Shown: piece by piece, positions 23,913 to 34,929 of the stretch
How positions within the stretch are numbered: position 1 is the stretch's first letter
Layout of the letters: every line of letters begins with the position of its first letter
From: Botrytis cinerea B05.10
Taxonomy: Eukaryota > Ascomycota > Leotiomycetes > Helotiales > Sclerotiniaceae
Direction of reading: 5' to 3'
DNA: 64,000 bases
Assembly (NCBI RefSeq): GCF_000143535.2
Contig: NC_037315.1
Location: 496,001 to 560,000 of the forward strand
The notes under the pieces: model-generated
What the model saw: only the letters and a program-made list of their open reading frames with translations
Database searches by the model: none
What the model was told of the DNA's origin: nothing
Translations under genes and position numbers: made by a program

Positions 23913-26900
23913 TCAAGCCTGCTCGTCGAAATCCCGAATGTGCTTAGTGTACATCCCTTGCTGACCGGAAAGTTGTGCATTTCTTCCTTTCTGATGGCCC
24001 TTGTAATTCTCAACAGGACTACTATTTCCACTGCTACTCCAAACCGGGTCTTCTAATTTCTCAATTCCAGGTGCATATCCAGTATTGCTTCGTTGCGGAA
24101 GGCCAGGAGGATGAGAAGAAATTACAGGAGAGGCGACTGGAGTAGAAGAAGCGCTTTTGTGAATTCTCAATCCCATTATTTCTCCCTCATTGCCCGAGGG
24201 TGCGAAATAAGAAGGATTTTGGTGCGTAGGTGTTTTAGCACGAGATTGATGACTAGAAGAACCATTGCGGCTTGAACTTGGGTAGTTGCGTGTAGATCCA
24301 TAAGAGGAAGAAGGGGTTTGCGGAAGAGGTGATTTGGGGGGGAGAGACGGTGGGTAGTTGTTGGGGGTGGTATAGTATTTGTCGGATGATCTTGAGGAAT
24401 ATTGTGGATCAATGGCTTGTTTTGGAGGGGCAGGGAAAAGTGAGACGGTCTTCGGTGTTGGTGATTGTCTAGCCTTGGGAGATATATCTCGTGTGCGGAT
24501 GCTCAAGTTTTCCGGTCGTTGAATAGTCTGGTAACTTGCTTTGCTCTCAGTGACAGATACAGCAGTTGAGGTACGAGCGGTATCCATGTCATTGGCAGTT
24601 TCTGCTTCAGAAAATGTGGTTGTTCTAGCCATACTCTCGTAGCTAGAGACGGAAGACAAAGATCTACCTGTGGCAGTCGGCTCGAGTCTCTCTGGTACAG
24701 AATCAAGTCCATTGTTTTCAAAGTTTGATTGCTTTCGCCATGCTGAAGACACGGTCCAGCAATGACTTCGACTGTGTTCAGCTTGCTGTCTGAGTGATTG
24801 GTCCTCAATCCATGCAGGTTGTTGCTCTATTCTGCCGGACAAGAAGTATTCGACTTCGTCGGAATAATCTAATCCTGGGGTGTCAACAACGAGTGTTGAT
24901 AAAGTCTGCAAGATGAAATAAACAAGAACCCAGCGGGCTCTACGAGCGCTTCTTGGATCATATTCGCCGATTCTGTCTGTCTTCTCCCATTGCATATACG
25001 CTTCCACCATTTCATTGCCCTCGTATTCGTCTCCAAGGAGAAAAATATTTGTTGCCTCAGTATATGCTAGAGCAGATTTTCTAGCTTCCAATGGTGTGAT
25101 TCTCCCTAGAGTAGGTGGACACGATTGTGGCAGTTGAGCATAGGGATGGGGAATGGAAGGAATATTGTGATGACTGTCGAATCGCTCGATCAGACCGACG
25201 AAATCACAGTCATGGCTATTAGGACGAAAATCTGGAGAACCAAGGCGAACGATGTTGGACCTGCGACTGTTAATCTTGGATGAGCCATTCCAGACAACTT
25301 TTCGATCAACTAGATAATCATAAAGTGCATAGAAATCGGTGGCGAGAGTTCTGACGATAAGTCTTGTAAGCCACCCATCGACGTTCCTAGAATCCGGCGG
25401 CATAGGAGGCCACGTTCCAAACATATCCGAGTAATGGTCGCGAAAGAATCCCTGGAGTCTGACAAAAGCCTCACGAGAGCTTACGCCATGATGACCTAAA
25501 GCTTCTGGCCAGTAGGATCCGTAGTCAAACCTAGCCAACAAATCCTCACAATAAGCTACCTGACTTAAAGTTTCGACGCTGGCCTTATCAAGCATCAGCT
25601 TTGTAGCTGGTGAAACACTCTTCCAGCTGGGTAATGAGGCAACTTGGTTATACATTCCTGCACAGTGTACAAATGCCTCGTGCCATCCTTGCTGCCAGTG
25701 TATTTTCTTGTGTTCGCTCCAGATTAACGTGCTACAAGCCAACTCCGGGTCATCACGAAGATCGTGCCATCCCATTGACTTCGTGTAAGTGACTGGAATA
25801 TGTGACAGGTTCTGGTTCCGAGGCATGATTGCCAAGAAGCGCTCGAATACATCGGTGATTGCTTGATGCAAGGTGTATCCAACAATTCCTTTGCCGGAAC
25901 ATACAGCAAAGACATTTCTCCAGGAAAGCTTATATCTTAGTAAATCCTGCCTTGAAACATTTCCAGCAGATGGTAGTACAAATCTATACGAGATTTGGGA
26001 GGAGTCGAAACTTTTACTGGATTCGGATCCTGGAGGAGTCGGTTGTCGAGGTCTTTGAGGCCCATTTCGGTAGGATTCGGAGATGCTCATGTTATCGATA
26101 TCGTCTGTCAAACCGTCGCGAAGTAGTGAATCTACTAATGGGGATCCTATTGTTTCGATCAAATGAGAGCCCAGTCTAAAAGCGGGTTGTGGTATCTCAT
26201 TGTCTTCTGCCTCACTGGCGTAAAACACCAAAGCGTCTCCTTTTGTGTCCCAAAGATCTGGATCTCTGACATCAAGTTTATCCCACAATACAACTGGTTG
26301 TCCTTTTCGTCTCCACAACTTCATTTTTTGAGGTAGTGGCGGAGCGTCTCCCTTGAGAGCTCTACCTCGCTTGTAGGATGGCTGGCTTTCATGACTGGGG
26401 GCTCGTCTTAAGGGGCTGGTAGGTCGCTGATTCATATAGTGCATTCCGTCTGCTGCCAATTCATGCTTCTCCTCTCCATTTGGTGTTGTGGGTGGGGTTT
26501 CATTTGGTACGTCTTTGCCTTTCTTCTTTTTGAAAACGTTTGCGAAATTGTGACGGAAACTCTCGCTGCTCTTCTCCATCTTTGAACGAAAAGCTGATTT
26601 TTCGATTCCAGAGGTTTCGATGATCGGCATCTCAGGTCTTCTGATTCGAGCATAGCCAGGATTGAATTCGGGTTCATAGTGACCGCTGTTGAGTGATCTC
26701 GCTGAAGGATCATCTGATTTCATAAAATCATGATGATCTGAGAAATTTACTGAAGCGCCATTATCCATTCCATGAAAATCGGAGATTGATGGATCGGATT
26801 TGAAGGAGGGGGTACGCTCTTTTCCTTTGAGTGTGTCATCTTTGTTCAGGTAGTCATATCCTGCTTTGTTGTTCTTGTCCACCTTGACCTTCCTAACATA

Positions 26901-26918
26901 GGCTGATCGTCCAGACAT
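23913..26918 (-). CDS. Large conserved fungal protein, possible DUF8004 family
   Basis: A single uninterrupted minus-strand frame of 1001 residues from ATG 26918. The N-terminus (about 1-190) is polar and low in order (MSGRSAYVRKVKVDK...). A globular region spans about 190-720, starting KMKLWRRKGQPVVLWDKLDVRDPDLWD and including WHEAFVHCAGMYNQ and GWLTRLIVRTLATDFYALYDYLVDRK. The remainder is Ser/Pro-rich, a typical disordered signalling tail. I recognise the globular part as a widespread fungal protein of unknown function and believe the domain is called DUF8004; that name is from memory. No membrane segment or signal peptide. No function can be assigned. Confidence 0.8.
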   Translation of the reverse strand: MSGRSAYVRKVKVDKNNKAGYDYLNKDDTLKGKERTPSFKSDPSISDFHGMDNGASVNFSDHHDFMKSDDPSARSLNSGHYEPEFNPGYARIRRPEMPIIETSGIEKSAFRSKMEKSSESFRHNFANVFKKKKGKDVPNETPPTTPNGEEKHELAADGMHYMNQRPTSPLRRAPSHESQPSYKRGRALKGDAPPLPQKMKLWRRKGQPVVLWDKLDVRDPDLWDTKGDALVFYASEAEDNEIPQPAFRLGSHLIETIGSPLVDSLLRDGLTDDIDNMSISESYRNGPQRPRQPTPPGSESSKSFDSSQISYRFVLPSAGNVSRQDLLRYKLSWRNVFAVCSGKGIVGYTLHQAITDVFERFLAIMPRNQNLSHIPVTYTKSMGWHDLRDDPELACSTLIWSEHKKIHWQQGWHEAFVHCAGMYNQVASLPSWKSVSPATKLMLDKASVETLSQVAYCEDLLARFDYGSYWPEALGHHGVSSREAFVRLQGFFRDHYSDMFGTWPPMPPDSRNVDGWLTRLIVRTLATDFYALYDYLVDRKVVWNGSSKINSRRSNIVRLGSPDFRPNSHDCDFVGLIERFDSHHNIPSIPHPYAQLPQSCPPTLGRITPLEARKSALAYTEATNIFLLGDEYEGNEMVEAYMQWEKTDRIGEYDPRSARRARWVLVYFILQTLSTLVVDTPGLDYSDEVEYFLSGRIEQQPAWIEDQSLRQQAEHSRSHCWTVSSAWRKQSNFENNGLDSVPERLEPTATGRSLSSVSSYESMARTTTFSEAETANDMDTARTSTAVSVTESKASYQTIQRPENLSIRTRDISPKARQSPTPKTVSLFPAPPKQAIDPQYSSRSSDKYYTTPNNYPPSLPPKSPLPQTPSSSYGSTRNYPSSSRNGSSSHQSRAKTPTHQNPSYFAPSGNEGEIMGLRIHKSASSTPVASPVISSHPPGLPQRSNTGYAPGIEKLEDPVWSSSGNSSPVENYKGHQKGRNAQLSGQQGMYTKHIRDFDEQA

Positions 26919-29900
26919 GACGACTATTGGCCTGTCGAAAGAGGTTTGTGTTGTTCAACAGGTGGATGGCGAGAGTTGAGTTGGAAGTTTGAGAAGTGCA
27001 ATAAGAGTTTCGAGTGGAACTCAAGTAGTTGGTTTTGGTATGTGAATCATCCAGTAAATTTCGAAAGCAAAGGCAGTAAAACAACTGAGCCCTGCAAAGA
27101 AAAATTGAATGTAGTGAATAAGAGGTAAATGGATTGCCAGATGAAGTCGAACTGCCCTTCACAAAGAGTGAATAGAGCAACTCTTTTCGGTCTATTAAAT
27201 TTGTAGATAGGAATTATTTGGTTAGAAGAGCAAGACGGTATTGCTTTTCAATTAATTATTGTTGCGTGGGTGTTGTGATATTCGGACATATAGTTGTTCC
27301 GAAATAAGAGGTTATTCGGATGGAACTTAGACTTCACTGTCGCCATTCACTCCAGACAAGGACAACCAAAACACACTTCCAAGGAACTTCCAAAGTGAAG
27401 ACACTCAGCTCCCATACCAAGATCTAAATATATATGAATCGAAGAGCGGCCGGTATAATTAGGGTTAGGCGACTTTTCAACACTCCGAAGATGCTGTGAT
27501 GCTCAGAGAACTAAAATATAATGATACAGAACGAGAGGAAACGAAACAAGTGAAGTCAATGTTGAAACTTTTCCAACTGGATGATGGTGGGGAAGAGAGG
27601 TAAGTTGTACTGGGGAATGACACAAGGATTAGGATGATGATTGCTCTTAGTCTATTGCTTTTTTTCTTTCAAGGCTGACAATGTACTACCAGGAAAGAGC
27701 TTCCTTTTCCCCATGCAATGTGTGAGATTTGACATGAATGATATGATCTTGCATATGAACTGGGGGTCAAGATACATGAGTTGCGCTCGTAGTCGAGCTA
27801 GTCGCACGAAGAAGGAAACTTTATAACTGGATCCTCTGGTGGAGCATCTCGATATTGGCAGTCCCCCGCAACTTTGGTATGGCACCCCTCTCTGCTTTCC
27901 GTCCCCTTGGTATCCTTTATCTGACGGAAGAGACTGGATAGGTTAGGCTGATTCAAAACGGAAGACGGAATACCACGCATTCCAAGAAGCTAACGGTGGA
28001 CTCAAGGGCTAGAATATGAGACCTTGTAACCTTTATTGGTTTATATGGGAATGTCTGAACTAGAAACTCAGAAGATTTTTGCTTTTCCCAACCCTAATAA
28101 TACTCTGTAGGTTATCTTTCAGATCAGCACCTAAAAAGACTATAGGGTTTTTAGGGCTTTTGTCTTTTCGATAACCTCATTTACTTATTAATTACAAGAA
28201 TCATTTGAATTTGAATCAACCAAAGCTATTCTGAAGTCTTCGAGTATAACATTGGGAGCTTAGGTATAACATTTGAAGCTTAAGCATAAAACTTGAAGCT
28301 TAAGCCATGATTAATCTTGAGTGTAATTAGTTGAAAGGTGTGCTGCGTTGCTATATTGTTCAAGAGAATTGGATTGGTTATACACACCACTATGATGTTC
28401 TTACCGAAAATGGTTTAACGGGATTGTAAAGATCGATAAGGGGCTTGGCGTTTAGCTGCTTTTTTTCCAGACAGATGCTTTCGTTTATATCCAATGAGTG
28501 GTTCATGTACGAGGTATGTATTCAAGGATACAGCGAAGCACACACACACATACCAATGTCGAAGGCAGGATTCGTCAGGTCGGCGTCGCTTGGGGGTCGA
28601 GGAAGAGGCATGTGAAGGAAGCAAGACAACGCTTCCGGATAGGTATGCATAAAGTAAGCATAAGGCAAGAGGAGCAGGTCGACGGCACCGTTCAGTCTGC
28701 CGAGCTATGGACTCCCGAGCTTCCCCTACGAGCATCCTTATACTAGACTTTTCCCTTGCTATCACTTACCACAATTGCCTTTTTTCATTGTTTGTTTACA
28801 ATTTCGAAATCTTGAAGCAGGCGAGCATCATTCCTTTTCTTACTCAATGCAATTTCAAATCCGTTCCCAGGCCGCACCTCGCAGCACTTATCCGTTATCT
28901 ATGTCAATTTCAGTGGGTTTGTCTTGATTTATCCATGATGTTTGCATTTACGATCTCCACTCTGGTGACAGGGTAGGCACGATACGTCCAGCCCCGCTGT
29001 CTGCCCTGGATTGTTTATGGGTTTAGAACCTTTTAGAGCTTCGATTGCATGAAACATCCGGAGGGGGATCAGGAAGGCCTGGGGAGAATGAATAGGAGGT
29101 CTCTTCCACATGGTTCATCTTATCTCATGTGCTTACCGTGTTATTTGTAAGGACAGCTTCACAATTGGCCCGTCGAAATTGAACTTGACTTCGTGCCTGT
29201 ATGGATTTATGGCTCCGTTCGCTGTCGTTTCTGAACCATTGTGCAGCGTTCCATCGAGGTAGCGACGTAGTGGCAATTAACTAGACCTCCTGCACTTTCG
29301 CAATTCGGCCCCGAACAAATGATCGAGGAGAACGCCTTCTCGACCTACCTAGCTACCTAGCTAGCCACCTGGACATCATGGCAAGATCGGTCTGATCCAA
29401 TCGGGTCTCTTTATCGACGATGATAAGAAGTGCATGCTGGGAAGTTTCTCCTAACTGTTGTCAATAAGATGGGCTAATCAATTCAACTCATCGCGTTTCG
29501 AATTTCATCTATTTAACATTTGGTACCGAAATTTACGTGTACTTGGCTTACATTGCTAACATATTTGGTCTTCGGACAAACCCCAGCAAAGTATTCACGT
29601 CCGACGACTGTCCGGATTCATTTAATGCTACTTGTTATCTCGGTATCCAGACCCGGATCTAGGAGAATATCACGGATGGCAGGGTCAAACCCCGTCAAAC
29701 GTCAAGTATTTGAGAACAAACACCGTCGGAGCCTCATTCCCCTTTCTATCATCATCGTACGAGGGACTTGTTACATTTGTACGAGGTACTGCACGTCAGC
29801 ATTCGTATCCACTATGCATGGTCAACACAATGTACACTCGCTGTCCGTTACACATTCAGGCATTCACTCACCTAACCTTCCATTTCTCAAGTCTCAGCTC

Positions 29901-31179
29901 ATCCCATCGTCAATTGTTCGCATTGGAAAATCAAGGAATCGAATCTCAACTCAACGTTATACAGCATGAGTTTCCCATTCCCAATGCGTGCATCTGCCAG
30001 CTTGTTGTCAAGCCATCCATCCAAAAAGAATCGATTTGCCCCGCCGCTATACGCGTAAGACCTCCAATTTCTTCTTAGCGGGCAGCTTACCATGTAAGTG
30101 CGTCAGTTGTGAGCGATGTCACATCCCATTATGGCAGTACCCTCCAGCCTTCCCGTGATAAGGCAATCCCCACAGCTTACAACGTTTTACTTCTCTGAAA
30201 GCGGCAGGTAGTCGTTCCAATGTTTCTCTGCTCTGCCGGGAGAAAATCAAACAACATTGCATATCTTGGCAGCATTGGAGAGAAGTCTACTCCTTTGTTC
30301 TAGGAGCAAGAACTCGCTCATATTTCAATTATGATTTTCCAAAGGCCCACAAGGCATTGATCACATCAGGGTCTCTTTGAAAATCAATGATAAACATGAT
30401 CACCTTGTACGTAGATCGCCTCAGGCTTTTCTGGGGACGAGGCACTGTTCCACAACGAGCCAATGTTCCACATTTTGGTGGGCGGACCGAATGGATTATT
30501 CTTTCATGGATGTGATCTAGATCAGAAATCCACATGTGGGTAGCATGCCTTGCGAGTTGCAAGATCTCGGTTGTAATTCTTCACAACACCGGTAGCACCC
30601 GAAGAATCTAAATTCGTATTATGATTTCCTGCCCCTGAGGAACACATTGAAGGGCAACCTCCTAAGTTTCAGTTTAATTTACGTTTGATTATTGGTAATT
30701 CAGGGTGTCCCAATCTTAGCATTGCAGTCCAGCGCAGGAGTAATTGTATCCGCTGGTTTATGGCATGTTTTTCCATAAGTCAAAGACTTCAATTCTTGTG
30801 GGCGAGCACATTGATATGACATGTGTACTGCTACACAGCACATGTATAGGAAGTTTACATACATGGAGGCTTAGTCTGTCCTATGCTGTGGCCTGTCCTC
30901 TGCAGAAGGGCTGCAGGAACAGGTGCAAATCTGATCTTTCCCTTGTCTGTCACTCACAATTGTCTCTATATCCATGTAATTTTTTGTCCACCTGTTCTTA
31001 TACTGATTGAAGTTGAGACCTACGATGATAGTTCAATATTGTAGAATGCAGGAGGATGCGGCTATGCCAATATCGCAAGTTCGTTCCGAGGTATGACTAT
31101 GGTAAGCTTTGACAGTGAGCCCCTCTCCCCCTTCCTCACCACGAGGCAATTATCAAATAGCAAAAGCATAAAACATATG
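26919..31179. other. 4.3-kb gene-poor region
   Basis: The first several hundred bases likely hold the 5' leader and promoter of the minus gene ending at 26918. A short 20-bp tandem repeat lies at 28244-28303. Overlapping open frames at 29520-30078 disagree with each other and show no domain. I see no supportable gene. Confidence 0.45.
28244..28303. repeat. Three tandem 20-bp units
   Basis: Units begin GTATAACATT, GTATAACATT and GCATAAAACT and end with AGCTTAG/AGCTTAA. Confidence 0.8.
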
Positions 31180-31300
31180 AAAATCCATCGTCACAAATAA
31201 ACCCATCGCCAAAGATAAACCCATCGCCACAGATAATAAACCCACCGCCACAGATAATAACCCCATCGCCACAGATAATAACCCCATCGCCACAGATAAC
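31180..31300. repeat. Tandem 18-21 bp minisatellite
   Basis: About six units on the theme AAACCCATCGCCACAGATAA, immediately 3' of the orphan gene on the minus strand. The unit is mostly 18 or 21 bp, so one frame stays open and would encode a GLLSVAM heptapeptide repeat. I do not call that as a gene. Confidence 0.9.
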
Positions 31301-31331
31301 CCCCTGAAATAGATATAATCAACCACGTTGA

Positions 31332-32301
31332 TCAATTCTCAGTTTCATTGGTTTTTTTTCTCTTATCCATTCTATCACTCTCTCCTAGAATGTAGCCTTC
31401 TCCATACTTGAAGAACCCTCGTTTCAACCCACTTCGAGTCGATTTTGTAGGCTTATCCGGCTTTGAATAAGATCGAAAATCGGCACGCTTCAAACATATA
31501 CGACACCCACATGGCTTGAGGGCTGCATTGTTCGTTGCGTTCTTTACCAATCGAAAAATTTTCTTGCCTTTCTTAGTGGTTTTGCCACTATCTTCCCACA
31601 TCCCATTCGCACATAGCTTATATCGCGCCTCTCTTGTCTTTGCAGACAACGACTTCTTGCCAACATCTGACATATCTATAGCTGAAAAAGCTCTGCCAAT
31701 GTTTGCCTCCTATCAATCCCAGTCAATAACCATGTGAATATTGGATAGCTAGTTTGATCAAACTTACATGCTCCTTGATAACTCGCGCTGCTCGAGTCAT
31801 ACCATTCTTCATTGATTGTTTATATCTATCATCGCCAAGAATCCCTTCCTTTTGTTTCTGTTTTCTCGCCTCTTCTGACATTTCGGGTTTTGATCTCTTA
31901 ACTTTCTTCGTTACCTCATCAATGGTTTCGATGTAATCTTCGCCCAGTGCTTCATCATGTTGCACCTCTTCTGCAGACTCAAACTCCTCTTCTTCATCTC
32001 CCCCTTCCTCTTCCCCGCCTCCCTCTGACTCGCTGGGATCAGCATCCGCAGCCGCATCGACTTCGTCCTCACAATCTGAGACAACTACTTCATCCTCATT
32101 GATATCCGATGCAGACGAATCACTCTCACTTGGATAGTAATCCTCGTTGTCGTTAACGATGACCTGGAAATGAAACAATTATCAGCTGATGATTAAGTAT
32201 ATAGATAATCGACATGGTCGATTATAGCTGATACGTACCTCGCCTGATGTTAACTTTCTTCCGGGTCCAGTAAAGTTGGACTTTGCTTTTTTGCCTGCCA
32301 T
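31332..32301 (-). CDS. Acidic nuclear-type orphan protein with C-terminal Cys motif
   Basis: Three minus-strand exons: 32301-32239, 32163-31768 and 31709-31332, with introns of 75 and 58 nt, all GT-AG and in phase. Product is 278 residues. The order is a basic start (MAGKKAKSNF), a long acidic region (about 30-100, rich in Asp/Glu/Ser), a Lys/Arg-rich helix (KKVKRSKPEMSEEARKQKQKEG), and a basic C-terminal third with a Cys cluster CGCRIC (about 226-231). The mix suggests a nuclear or nucleolar protein. I recognise no family. The splice structure, with exon phases that all agree, is the best evidence that it is a real gene. Confidence 0.72.
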
Positions 32302-32586
32302 AGCAACTATATGCTTGTCTAGAATTGGTATCGCAAAGATTGTATTGTTGAAAGAAAAAGAAAGTATTTGATGTATAATGGAAAGAAGAGAATCAGAATA
32401 AAAAACTATACCCGTTCTCTTATATGGACTTGATTTTATGTTGAAAGGTGAACTATTTAAAAGTGAATCTATATCGCTTTATCACATGCAAAAATGAAGT
32501 TCTGAACGTGGGGTAGTTTAAGATTAAGATGCACAATCTCTTTATAATATTAGAAACGCTTTCCCCAACAATCAACTGTCAATATC

Positions 32587-32658
32587 CCTTCCATGGTGTA
32601 ACGGTTAGCACACCAGATTTTGATTCTGGAGATATTGGTTCGATTCCTATTGGAAGGT
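32587..32658 (+). tRNA. tRNA-Gln (anticodon TTG)
   Basis: A 72-nt cloverleaf. The acceptor stem CCTTCCA pairs perfectly with TGGAAGG. The anticodon stem CCAGA/TCTGG closes loop TTTTGAT, with anticodon TTG at 32620-32622. The A-box region (TGGTGTAACGGTTAGC) and B box (GGTTCGATTCC) are intact. The T stem has one T-T mismatch. No intron. A T6 run at about 32669-32674 fits a Pol III terminator. It reads CAA codons. Confidence 0.93.
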
Positions 32659-32668
32659 TGCGAATAGA

Positions 32669-32674
32669 ATTTTT
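32669..32674 (+). terminator. Pol III oligo-T terminator of tRNA-Gln
   Basis: Run of six T about 11 nt after the tRNA 3' end. Confidence 0.75.
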
Positions 32675-34929
32675 TCATTTCATGATCAGTTTAAACCTGT
32701 TGTGAAATGTTATCGTATTCTTTTTGTCGAATTGTTTTTCCAGGTCTTTTATCCCCTACAGGTTTGCTTCCAAAATATTCCATGCAAGGACTATGAATGT
32801 GAATTAATGTCCGTTCCGGAAAATATCCAGTTGCAGGACCCTCTAGTGGTTCCCGATCGAAGGTTCGAATTGCAACATCTAATCGGCAGCCATGCCAAAG
32901 TCCACAAGGGTATTAAACAACTCCACGATTGTTTTGGCGCATCACTCTGTGCCACAAGCAGTTTTTTCAATCATGACTAGAATTGAATGGACTGACATCT
33001 TCCTGAACAATCGCGTGTAAGTACACGTTTCACCGCCATTTTTATTCTGCCCACACGCTCACAAATACGACGCGCTAATAAGGGTTTGGAAGTACAGTAC
33101 CAAAATATCATTGCAAAAATGAGTCGACCAAAAGACCATGCGATGAGACACATGGACAGTTTCCTCCTGTAGTATACAGGAAATTGAGACGAGTCTACTG
33201 AGATATACTACATTCACTGCCATTGATTACGTTGAAGTTTAGCAACGATGATTTCTGGGTCTGGAAATGCCTGTTTTGTAAGGGTACTTGTGAGGCTATA
33301 GGCGCTATTCTATTTGTTCAAATACATATATCATATGATATGAAATCGCTAGAGAGCCGGTACAATAAGGAGGTTAAGGGGGAGGAGGTTGGATAATTTG
33401 AGGTTACACTAGCGTATTTGTCTTTTTGCAAACTCAACCACAACTCTTGAATAAATAATTAATTGTTGTTCCCATCAAGGTATCCAATACTCCGGGCTGC
33501 AGTTCAACAATATAAGGGTTTCAGTGTCCAAAAGCAATTAGAAATCTGAAAATGATTCAATATTCCAATCAAAATCAATATCTTAAATGATTTGAATGTT
33601 CAAATTGATTTGGAGATTTGATAACCTTCATTATTGGATTGCAGTCCGGACTATTGGACACCCTAGTTCCCATGGTAAAGTTGAGCTTTTGTTAGATATT
33701 TCTAGCAATGGATTAACTTGGAATCGATCTTTAGCGACAAGTAGCTTGAAAAGTCTTGCTATACATGCTCGGCTTGTTGCTCGGCTACGTGTTACCCCTT
33801 TCCTTTTGCCTAACTACCTATGATGCTACCGACACAAACATTAAAGCACCAATGATCCACCAGCAATACTGAATCGACGAATTTTGGCGGCCTCGATAAT
33901 GGTTCATCACTGTCGCAAGTTGCGAGCCAGGTGACTAGACAAACAACTTGGAGCTGCTGGAATCAACTGGACTTTGTCAGAACGGGGTATCATGAATCTT
34001 CAGCAAGAGTGGACCAGGCTCTTGGTGTCACCCTCGAAATCCTGTTCTTCATTTAAACCAGGCGAGTCTCACACTATATCTCACATCATGCCTCCCATGT
34101 GGTTTACCAATCCAGCTTTGATAGAAACGGAGACGCGCAAGTTTTTCTTCGGGATCCATACACCAGGATTCGGTTCGTTCGTCTGGTAGTTTAGCTCAAG
34201 GTCTCCAGGTTATGCTCACCACGGCAAGCATCGTCAGATATTATGCGTTGTGATTTGCCTTTGATGTTTTCATTCGTACATGGGTATAAGTGCCGAAACT
34301 AACTTCCATCAGCCTGCTACTGTTCGAGATCCCCGGGGATACCTAGATTCCCGATTCGATAGACATCTACGTCCAGGCTCACAAATTGGGTTGTTTCTCG
34401 TCAGCGTAGTCCTAATTGTTCATAGTGACCGACATGACCATCGCCGAGCTCATTCTTCCCCAGACCAAGTTAACCATGCTCGGGGAAAGATGGCAAACGC
34501 TTGCCCAGCTGAACTCGGAATGTGCGCGAGAGCTATGAGAGCCATGAGTCGAGTCATATTCAATGACTGTTTTGGCCGAAGGTCAATAAAGAATCTTGAT
34601 ATGATACATGGTTTAGTCGTGTTCTTTCATCACGCTGATATAAGGGAGAACTGTTGCATTGATGCAGATATTTAAGAAGTGGAAATCCATCGCCGTAGCC
34701 TGTGCCTCGAACGGCGGTACAGTGATTCTACGTGTTTAACTGAAGATAGGTTCTGTTGACAACCAAAGAAGCTTTACCAAATATTTTTATTGAAATTTAC
34801 TGAGACAACTAATAACACCTTGATGAAATTGAAGATATCAGAACCAACTTCATATCAACCCCATGTCGAGGAACTTCCTAATCCTTCACTGATCACCAAG
34901 TCTCTCCTACCAAACTACAGTTCTCGATA
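32675..34929. other. Gene-free region, no structure recognised
   Basis: Several short open frames (for example 32702-32980, 34280-34675) without splice-consistent neighbours or recognisable domains. Confidence 0.4.

Noticed and set aside
28498..28765. Open frames on both strands near 28.5-28.8 kb
   Set aside because: Mutually antisense, with no recognisable protein features.
29520..30078. Two overlapping plus frames of about 150 codons
   Set aside because: They overlap in different frames, lack domains and have no splice partners.
31180..31300. CRISPR-like spaced repeat
   Set aside because: Units are directly tandem without unique spacers, and the genome is eukaryotic.
32840..32900. Second tRNA-like GGTTCGAATTGC sequence
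   Set aside because: No acceptor or anticodon stem can be formed around it.
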